DNA of 64,000 nt, taken from NCBI GenBank assembly GCA_027603065.1, contig JADGJP010000009.1, forward strand, positions 613,031 to 677,030. Reading direction: 5' to 3'. Numbering within the stretch: position 1 is the first letter of the stretch; each line of letters opens with the position of its first letter. The notes beneath the pieces are model-generated. The model saw only the letters and a program-made list of their open reading frames with translations, was not told where the DNA came from and ran no database searches. Source of the DNA: Geranomyces variabilis. Taxonomy: Eukaryota; Chytridiomycota; Chytridiomycetes; Spizellomycetales; Powellomycetaceae. This document shows positions 56,819 through 64,000 of the stretch, in pieces. The position numbers and the translations under genes are program-made.

Positions 56819-57017
56819 CCCTATTAGCACATGCCGACAATCGTCGAGTGTTACGCGCACTTAATAAAGTTTAACACGAAGCCAAACGTCCTGACATCGG
56901 TGCATGCAAGTCTCCCAATACGAATGCGCAAGGTCTACAGGGAAGGACATGAAGATCATAACGATGAACCGGACGACGAGGTACAAAATCACCTGAATCT
57001 GAATAAAAGTTGCGTTT

Positions 57018-58294
57018 CTAATTATCATTGTCTGTTCCCATTTTTCCCAGCTCCGATCCAACGGCCAGATCCCTCAGGAACAGCCACCTCGACGTCTCCT
57101 TCCAGCCTTTCTCTTTCCATGTGTTGGCAGGCAACGGCCAAAAGTTGACGATTCCGAGCAGCGTCTCGTCGTGGGCAATCACAACCAAAACGCTCTCGTC
57201 CGCGTCGAACTTTTGAAGGTGGGTGACGGCGAGTTCGGCAGCCTTGATGTCGCGGCCGGGAGCGTTCGCAATGTTGTAGAAGGGACGCGTGGACGAGTTG
57301 TGCGGATGAATCTCGGATGTGATGAAGGAGCCCGGGCAGATGCCTGGCTGCGAGTGGATCGGGGAGATGGAGGAGAATGGTGATGGTATGATGCTGAAAG
57401 GCAGAGGGAGACTTTCCGCGGGACGGAGCTGGCCACCGTGATGGCACGTGTCGGCACCCATAAGTATGAACGACGGTGGGGAGGCACTCGTGCGAGCAAG
57501 GCCGCAAATGTGACCGATGGCGTGCTGTCAGAGGGAAGTGTGAGATGGTCAAGTGATTCTTTCGAGCAGGAATTGATGATCTCCCTTAGCAAACGTACTC
57601 CAGGGGCATCCAAGAGGTAGAAGCTGCCGTCTCCAAAAAAATCAAGGGCTCGCATGCCGTTTATGACCAACTCGTCGTTGAATGCCACCGCGCGAACGGT
57701 TCGGCAGGCGTGGTCGGTTTCGCATATCGGAGAGTTCGGAGTAGCTGGGAATCCTGGAAACTGCGCCGCTAACAAGCCCGGACCCACAACCAATTCGGTT
57801 TCCGAGGGAAAAGTGGATGGATCTCCTGCATACGTGCAGATGAGTAAGTATCAGTCAATTCCCATCACAATTATCACATCGTCTATACCAGTATGGTCAA
57901 AATGGGAGTGGCTCCAAATGATACCGTTTACGGTTTTGTGGGTGTCTGAACAGAGTGTTTATCAAATGGAGCATTGGTTGCCGAAAGAAAAGGCCAGTCT
58001 ACCTCCCAAGATGTCCGCGACTCCCTTTTCGACCTTGATTTCGGCCCCAATACCCTTCAGTCGCGATACCACCGCTGGCGGAAGGTTTTCGAAATCAGAT
58101 CGAACGCCGAGATCAAATAAGTACTTTTTTCCGAGGCGCTCGTTCTCGATCAGGAACGAGTAGGCCGGGCATGTAAGCCACTCGTGGCCGGGAATAGGGG
58201 GTTGAACAAACACCGCAGTTGGGATTTTGATGCGACTTGTGCTATCGATGATGAACACCCGGACGGTGTTCGCTGACCTTGGGATGTTGCTCAT
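57018..58294 (-). CDS. Metallo-beta-lactamase-fold hydrolase
   Basis: Exons 58294-58003, 57945-57889, 57825-57599 and 57524-57018 give 360 residues. Seen motifs: FLIENERLGKKYLFDLG, then in a 57-nt exon IIWSHSHFDHTG (the HxHxDH metal site), ELVVGPGLL, LDAPGHAIGHICGLAR (third His) and FILMGADTCHHGGQ (Asp/His). The C-terminal part, LVVIAHDETLLGIVNFWP, resembles fungal lactonase-like members. These enzymes hydrolyse esters, lactones or thioesters with a dinuclear zinc site; the substrate is unknown. All four introns-exon joins keep frame and the introns are 57-74 nt. The last His ligand (IAHDETL) is also visible. Likely cytosolic. Confidence 0.85.
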
Positions 58295-58355
58295 GGTTCG
58301 GACTTTCAGTTTTGCGTAAGAACTGGGTGATGATGAGGGGAACGAAGGTCCTTGC

Positions 58356-58435
58356 GGGTTGCTCGTCAGTCACCGGGACTGTGTTCCGAATTGGAGGGTT
58401 GCTCGTCAGTCACCGGGACTGTGTTCCGAATTGGA
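58356..58435 (+). repeat. Perfect 40-bp tandem duplication
   Basis: The 40-bp unit starting gggttgctcgtcagtcaccg occurs twice without a mismatch (58356-58395 and 58396-58435), just upstream of the metallo-beta-lactamase-fold gene. Confidence 0.95.
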
Positions 58436-58693
58436 ATGATCTTCCCATATATATCTGGCGCTGGTTGCCGTGCCGTACCCACCACCGACTACTGAGTCCC
58501 TCGTTGATTCTCGTTGCGGCCTCCGATTTTATGATCTAAGACCAGGGCTCCCGCAAAGACGAAGCTACTGCGGATATGAAGATCAACGTCTCGACACCCT
58601 TTCTGCGCTACTAGCAGTACTGCCGCCGTCACGGTCGTCGCGACCTTGTCACCCGTGAGCGTTGACAGTGACCAAGTCATAGAGTTAGTGGCC

Positions 58694-59880
58694 ATGGCTA
58701 CCGCAGCGGGTGCTTGCTTGGTGAAGAGCGCAACCGAATTCCACAGCCAGTCGCCGCACCACCCAATGACGACCGGCTTTTGCGCCCTCGACGACCCGCT
58801 CGCTCTTCTCATTTTCGAGGCCTTTGCTGACTCGTCGCCCGAGAATTAGCGCCTCTTGCGCTCGCTCAAAGTAGTCTCGCGATGTTAGTGCTCTCTTGTC
58901 GAGGCGACCTTCCAGAGCTTTGCTGCCCGCACCATCAAACTTTAAGTCCAGACACCACAAGGTCGCCCAGACCTACAGCAACCGCGCAATTCGCAAGCTG
59001 ATTGTCTGGCGCCCTCTGACTTTCTCCTTCCCCAATCCGTTTCTGAGTAGGAGGACATCCTGCGAGCGTTTTCAAGCATCTGCGAGCTCGAGTTTGGGAC
59101 CGTTTTGGAAACAGAGCACGATGGCGACACTGTTTTGGACGCTGCGAGCCGCTGCTGCCCGAAGCTGTGGCGGCTCTCCTTGAACGCCATGTCTTACCAG
59201 TATGGGAAATTCACCACCGAAGCGCTCAGAACTGCGCTAAAGCGGTGGAGGCGCACAAATGGCCTGGGAGGCCTCGTGCACTTTTCGGCAGGCGATGACG
59301 TTCAGTCGTCAGCAATCAGGGCCATAGTGGAGGAGTGTCTGAACGTTTTGAGCTACGGCGAGCTGATTTATGGCGCCAAAGACGAGTATAATGAATTTGT
59401 CAACGCTGAGCGACACTCCACCTTTAAGGTGGAAGAGTTTGACAACCTGCTGAAAGCCGTTGGCCCATATTTGGAGGTTTTCAACCTTGCGCAATGGCCT
59501 GACGTTGACCAACGCCTCTTCGATGCATTCGAGGGCAAAACTTTCCTCAACGTCAAGTGGTTCCGTCTTGGATACGATGAGTGCCATACATATCGTAGCT
59601 TTGATATTACTCCTGAAGGCATAAGCTGTCTCCTCAAAGCGTTCCCCAACCTGGAGCATTTGGAGGTTATGGTCGGTCTTAGCACAACATGTGAGAGCGC
59701 GTATTGCAAACGTTTGGGATGGACGTTTTTGAGAGCTGCCTGGCTCTTTCTTCAGACAGGCCGAGCTGCCTGACACTTTCTTCAAACAGGCCACTACGAC
59801 GTTGAAGATCTTTTCGAAGCACCATTTGCTGAGACGCTGGCTCACCTGCTGCCCAAACTTAACCCAATCTGGAAGCAAAG
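58694..59880 (+). pseudogene. Decayed paralogue of the 52.7-54.3 kb F-box/LRR-like gene
   Basis: It starts MATAAGACLVKSATEF and has PLALLIFEAFADSSPE, then several stops in the region matching the F-box and N-terminal repeats (RSLKVVSR, FQSFAARTIKL). An open stretch at 59105-59700 matches the paralogue well (VLDAASRCCPKLWRL, LVHFSAGDDVQSSAIRAIVE, LFDAFEGKTFLNVKW, LLKAFPNLEHLEV). A donor (GTGAGA) and an acceptor before the CHYDVEDLFEAPFAETL-type segment are at the same place as in the intact gene, and the remnant ends soon after. A 30-bp duplication at 59733-59792 repeats the acceptor region. Confidence 0.85.
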
Positions 59881-60590
59881 CTTGTAGCCAAATACTGGAA
59901 AAGCTGCAATTGGGTGGGTTCACCAGATAGAAAGTCAACTGACCCAGCAACCGGAGCAAAAGCAGTCGCTGTGGCGATGGGAGGAAATGGAACGAGTGCG
60001 ATGGAAGTCGAGGTGCTGGGAGTAGCATTTGCTGGAGGCGGCGATGGTCGTGGCGGTGGCCGCGGCGACGCAGGTGATGATGTAGCGGGTTCGGGGGTGC
60101 GCTGACAAGTTTTGTCAATACCTAGTCGCTCTCTATGTCGACGACCTTCCTGCTCGACTGAGGCTTTCTGGGGCGTGCTAAGGACTTCCAGAATCACAAA
60201 GCGCCAGGCGCAAATGAACATACCACCACACCCAGGTTCCGACCCTGGAACCACGTCCGATGACAAAGATGTTGGTTTCTGTGCCTTGTCCTTCGTTGCG
60301 CTCTCTGACAGCAACATGGTTAGTACAGAAAACTTAATGGAAAGTCAAGAAGCAAATATACCTCTGGCACGCGTTTTCCTGAGTTCTTGCTTGAGCTTCT
60401 TTCTAACGTTGCCCCCTCCGTTCCATCGTGTTTCGAGATCTCCGACGCCGCGGACATCATATTCAAAAGGGGTTTTGGGCACTCGCTCGGGCTTGCGGCC
60501 TCTCGTGCCATTTGGTGACGGATAGGTTTCCTTGTGTTTCAGTCTCTTCTTGCCTTTCGTTGTTGAGCTAGCCGCTTGGACTTCATCCAT
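59859..60590 (-). CDS. Unrecognised basic, proline-rich protein (3' end uncertain)
   Basis: Exon 1 (60590-60362) reads MDEVQAASSTTKGKKRLKHK, then TPFEYDVRGVGDLETRW and a basic KKLKQELRKTRAR end. A 57-nt intron with a TACTAAC branch site joins exon 2 (from 60304), SATKDKAQKPTSL, MFICAWRFVILEVL, then a Pro/Thr-rich region. The frame runs to 59859, but its last part lies antisense to the F-box pseudogene, so another splice is likely before that. Positively charged N-terminus suggests a nuclear or nucleic-acid-binding protein, but this is only a hint. Confidence 0.4.
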
Positions 60591-61545
60591 TGCGGACGAG
60601 TCATACTATTAGAGCGGTAGTCAGCATATTGTGATTCATGGAGCTCGACGGTTTGAGAGGAAGAGAAATGCCGACGCGCGCGGTCGTCGCGCCCCTCGTC
60701 TTGTTGAGACCGGCTGTCAGTCTTGACGTTTGAGCGAGAAATCGCGGCACAACCAGTACGTCGAAGCCCAGTGTCAACGTAAGCGCGTACTGACAACTGA
60801 TCAAGTGCGCGGAGGATCGACAGTCCTGTACGCGCTGGGCAACGTCGTATTCCTGTCTCTTTGGCCGGGGACGCCTTGTGCCGGATGCACTCGACGGCGC
60901 GCGTAGTCAATCAAAGGACATGGAGCGTTTAGGAGCTGCTATACTGTAAAGAATGACCGCGGGCAAGCTAGCTGTGTACATTGTGCGCACAGGCGTTCAG
61001 GTCACGGAGCGCGCGCCCGAAAGTTCGCGACAGGCATTGACGTCGTTCACTCGACCCGAACAACGTTCAAAACTATCCGGACTTGACCAGCATAGTGAGC
61101 GACTACTGTAGCAATCCAGAAATAAATGGGGACTTGCAACACCGGAGGGCTGAGTCCCCACGACTGTTTCTCAAGGAAGCACCGGAGTTGAGGACATCCT
61201 GCTCAGCGTATTCGTGGGAAATGTCACAAGGTTTGTCAGAGGCGCCGTCGCTGGAGCTTTTTGTCGATCAAGTTCCTCAGCCTTGAGGCACACACATTAT
61301 TAAGCGTTTATAAGCTCGCCCGGCCCTGATGCCCTGTAGCACGGAAGTCCGGCAGGCAACGGGGATTTAGTGGCATCGCTGCAGTCGCAAAATCAGTTAT
61401 AGAATGATCGGGTGAGGTCATGAAGTTCACTAGAACTTGATCTTCCTAAAGAACATATTCAAAGTAAGCACAGCAAAACCTTGCTACAGGTCCCGCGCAT
61501 TTCTTTTTTACATTGAGTCCTTTTATTTTAGCACACACAAACGCT
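60591..61545. other. Region without a supported gene, SDR promoter side
   Basis: ORFs of 60-120 codons occur on the minus strand (60539-60910) without recognisable domains. A T-rich acceptor-like site just before 61546 (ttttattttag) may belong to a 5' UTR intron of the SDR gene. Confidence 0.4.
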
Positions 61546-62487
61546 ATGGTGTCCGGACCTCCCTTCAAATCGTGCGTGCTGATCACCGGCGGTGCTTCAG
61601 GTCTCGGCTACGAGGTTGCAGTGCAAATCGCAACCTTGCACCCCGGAAAGCTAGTTGTAATTGCAAACCGAAGCGCCCCAGCGCTGCCTCTGCCAATTAA
61701 CATCCATTACGAAATACTTGATCTTGGTTCCATGCGCGACGTACGTCGCTTCGCCGACCATTTCAGTGCAAAGTATCCTCCGCTCGAAGCCTTGGTCCTG
61801 AACGCCGGCATACAGGTCACGAGCGGCATCACTTACACGGAGGACCACATCGAATCGACGTTTGGCGTCAACCACGTCGGGCACGCGCTGCTAGTGGCTC
61901 TCCTGGAAACGCACATGGCAAACGAGGGGAGAATTGTCATCACCGCAAGCGGTATGCACGATCCCGCGCAGAAGGTTCCAGGGCCTTCAGCAAAGTACAC
62001 GTCTGCTGCTCAGCTTGCGAAGCCGGCCGGCGAGCTCGACTCCCGCTCAAACCACACGATTGGCGCGCAACGGTACGCGACATCCAAGCTTTGCAATGTG
62101 CTTTACTTATATGCGCTTGACCGCCATCTGCGACGGGCTGGTTGTGGGAAGAACGTGACGGTTACCGCGATTGATCCGGGTTTTATGCCAGGGACGGGTC
62201 TCGCGCGGGATGCAGGAGCTTTTGGGAAATTCGTATTCGTCAAGATCCTCCCACGCCTGGTCCCGTTACTGCGCGTAATGTTCCACCCCAACACGCATCC
62301 GATCAAGGACTCTGCCGCCGCGCTGGTTCGTCTAGTTGTTGGCAAAGACGTTGCTGGCCTCAGCGGAAAGTATTTTGAAGGAATGAGGGAAATTCCGAGC
62401 AGCAATGCCAGTTACGATGTTGGAGCGCAAGACGACTTGTGGGAATGGACGAAGGCCTTTACTGCCGGGCACGAGACTGGGATATAG
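61546..62487 (+). CDS. Short-chain dehydrogenase/reductase (SDR)
   Basis: A single-exon 313-residue protein from ATG 61546. It has the classical SDR fold: VLITGGASGLGYEVA (TGxxxGxG cofactor motif), the LVLNAGIQV motif, a GVNHVGHALLV helix, IVITASGMHD and the catalytic pair in RYATSKLCNVLY (YxxxK), then AIDPGFMPGTG. The long loop after the strand with Ser (AQKVPGPSAKY) and the C-terminal part (SGKYFEGMREIPSS) resemble retinol dehydrogenase/protochlorophyllide-like SDRs. It reduces or oxidises a small carbonyl or alcohol with NAD(P)H; the substrate is unknown. The region just before the ATG contains a possible 3' splice site. Confidence 0.88.
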   Translation: MVSGPPFKSCVLITGGASGLGYEVAVQIATLHPGKLVVIANRSAPALPLPINIHYEILDLGSMRDVRRFADHFSAKYPPLEALVLNAGIQVTSGITYTEDHIESTFGVNHVGHALLVALLETHMANEGRIVITASGMHDPAQKVPGPSAKYTSAAQLAKPAGELDSRSNHTIGAQRYATSKLCNVLYLYALDRHLRRAGCGKNVTVTAIDPGFMPGTGLARDAGAFGKFVFVKILPRLVPLLRVMFHPNTHPIKDSAAALVRLVVGKDVAGLSGKYFEGMREIPSSNASYDVGAQDDLWEWTKAFTAGHETGI

Positions 62488-62917
62488 CTGCGCACAGGAA
62501 ACGTTCAAGTAGCTTTTGTCATACATTGAGAAGCGCACTCTGAAACGGTGATCCCGGAGTTATTAGAAATAAAGTACTGGTGCTGTACCGTTAACCGCTC
62601 CGCGATGGGACCTGGCATATAAGAAACAGACTGTAGCGGTCCCAAATCAGCATTATTTCAGACGTATGGCATTAACAGAGGAGCAACAAGATCCTTTTGC
62701 GATGGGCTATTCTGTCGTCTCTGATATGTTCTAAATGTAATACCAGTAGAGGTGTGATCGGCCTCAAAGTCTGGATCCCATGCATCCATTCGCATGGCTA
62801 AACTTCCTCGAAGATTACTGGGCGCGGGTTCAGGTCGGCTGAGCAAATAAAATTGAGCGCTTCTCCGACACCATATCTTTTCTACCCCCCACATCTTTTC
62901 AAGTCTCGTTGCTGTTC
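62488..62917. other. Intergenic region between convergent SDR and sensor genes
   Basis: It holds the 3' flanks of both genes. No gene seen. Confidence 0.45.
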
Positions 62918-63640
62918 TTAAACAAACTCCCTAGTGGCGCGCTTATTGGATGCGGGCGTCAAATTGTTGTTCGCAGTCCCCGACCCGCTTTTACTTTGTG
63001 AGCTCGCTCCGTGTTTGCCCCCGGCTTGCAGGTCCCTATTTTGCTTGATACCCCCTGCGAATGCTTTAACCATGGTCGAGAATGTGCCTTGGACGTTGCG
63101 GATCTATTTTGTCATGAAAATATGAGGGCCACAATATGAAACTATTGAGAGAGAGGCTGTCGCGCAGCACTTGCTTACCTCTGTAATGGCGCTCTTTTGC
63201 TCTAAGATATCCCCTTTGTGCAGACTGGTGAAATCAAGGCTAGTCAAGAGCCCCATTGCATGTGCGAGATGGCGTAAGGGCGTCACGATGAGCGCAAACA
63301 GCAGGGCCATGAGCACGCCAATACCGATGCTGAGGCCGACGGCCAAACCAAGCGATTTCTTTTGTGCGGAGTCAATACGGGCAAATATCTGACGGAGGTA
63401 AAGGGAGAGGAGCAGCAGCTTAGGTTCTCGAGTGATCAGCGTGCAGGCAAGTAAGAACTTTGCGGTGATTACAGATGCGCGCGGCACAGCGAGGACGACA
63501 ACGAGCTGCTCCGAATCATAGTTTGAAAGCTGTACACGGTCCACAAGAAAAATCTTAGGTAATGAAACGAGGGAAAGGGAAATAAAAATAGAGTAGCGGT
63601 CAGAACTTTCAATAAAGAAAAGGACCCTTCCTTCTGTAGG
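62918..63640 (-). CDS. Membrane sensor protein fragment, 5' end missing
   Basis: Exons: about 63640-63473, 63388-63179 and 63103-62918. The extracellular end (LVDRVQLSNYDSEQLVVVLAVPRAS) is like the end of a Cache-type sensor domain. A membrane segment follows (LGLAVGLSIGIGVLMALLFALIV), then a HAMP-like linker (PLRHLAHAMGLLTSLDF, SLHKGDILEQKSAITE) and IRNVQGTFSTMVKAFAGGIKQN, a segment often placed before signalling domains in chytrid proteins. The protein ends shortly after with a Ser/Asn tail, so no cyclase or kinase domain is present here. No start is found: upstream lie about 30 bp and then telomere-like repeats. Family placement is from memory of chytrid sensor proteins. Confidence 0.55.
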
Positions 63641-63673
63641 AACCTTACCCACGACGCCCCCTCCACTTGTGCT

Positions 63674-63692
63674 TTAAAGGGTTAGGGTTAGG
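63674..63692 (+). repeat. Short TTAGGG telomere-like repeat
   Basis: Reads aagggttagggttaggctt: two exact TTAGGG-type units plus partial ones. It is too short to be a chromosome end, but fits an interstitial or degraded telomere. Confidence 0.7.
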
Positions 63693-63779
63693 CTTTCAGA
63701 TTCTATTAAAATATGTAGTGGTGGTACATATGGGCGAGTAGGCGAGCTATATCAGGGGATCTGGAATGGGTGCTATAGA

Positions 63780-64000
63780 GACTAGGGAGGGGGTGGAGGA
63801 GGTGGTGGGTGGTCGCGTAATGGGGGGGTCCACGCGGTTGACAGGGTTGCGCTGGCGGCAGGGGTCGCGCGGGCGGCGGTGGTCGCGCAGGCGGCGGAGG
63901 TCGCGACAGCGGCGGGGGTCGCGATGGCGGCCAGGGTCCTGTAGGTCGCGGGGGTCGTGCGGGTTGTGGGGGTCGTGCAGTGCGCGTGGGGAGAGCGCCT
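63780..64000 (+). repeat. G-rich minisatellite at the window edge
   Basis: Imperfect 9-18 bp units built on ggtcgcgcgggcggcg and ggggtcgtgc recur to the end of the window. Strong G bias on the plus strand, no ORF. Typical of subtelomeric low-complexity DNA. Confidence 0.75.

Noticed and set aside
1-64000. tRNA or rRNA genes
   Set aside because: Scanned for B-box-like ggttcgaatcc blocks and rRNA signatures by eye and found none; a tRNAscan or Infernal run would be decisive.

Overview
The window looks like nuclear DNA of a zoosporic fungus, most likely a chytrid. The evidence is many short (55-130 nt) GT-AG introns with fungal-type branch points, a division-1 chitin synthase, fungal complex I and GID/CTLH genes, and receptor types typical of chytrids: a class C-like GPCR with periplasmic-binding ectodomains, an orphan 7TM protein and a membrane-anchored sensor. 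No rRNA, tRNA or CRISPR array was recognised. Gene models were spliced by eye from reading frame, splice consensus and family knowledge. The total exon length is a multiple of three in every model called complete.

Layout. 0-8.6 kb is compact housekeeping DNA: RIB7 and a SET/MYND protein (divergent), a complex I 24 kDa subunit flanked by an inverted repeat of decayed gene copies, and MYG1 divergent from a COBW-type GTPase. 8.7-12.9 kb is accessory: a decayed Copia element, a duplicated Cys-rich module and a NYN-like ORF. 12.9-24.9 kb is gene-rich: INSIG, a LisH-CTLH-CRA protein, a protein ending in a BIR-like zinc motif, an orphan 7TM protein and a chitin synthase. 26-30 kb holds a divergent pair of paralogous type II membrane glycosyltransferase-like proteins. 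30-40.7 kb is gene-poor and repeat-rich: an HNH-type protein, a small duplicated gene pair, a Ty3/gypsy scrap, a 1 kb degenerate minisatellite and an Hsp20-like ORF with a frameshift. 40.8-50.6 kb holds the large GPCR, an ankyrin protein and a bacterial-type DUF2254 membrane protein. 51-60 kb mixes F-box/LRR-like genes, a pseudogene copy, a head-to-head repeat array and a metallo-beta-lactamase-fold enzyme. 61-64 kb has an SDR enzyme, then a sensor gene whose 5' end runs into TTAGGG repeats and G-rich minisatellite DNA, suggesting a subtelomeric position or an old telomere junction.

The most notable item is the 40.8-45.1 kb receptor. It has a signal peptide, two tandem type-1 periplasmic-binding domains, a Cys-rich stalk, seven membrane segments with class C hallmarks, and a PH-like cytoplasmic tail. 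It is built from at least eleven exons, including a 12-nt microexon. Together with the orphan 7TM protein and the subtelomeric sensor, it suggests this region carries part of the environmental sensing repertoire. INSIG (sterol control) and chitin synthase serve the cell surface and membrane.
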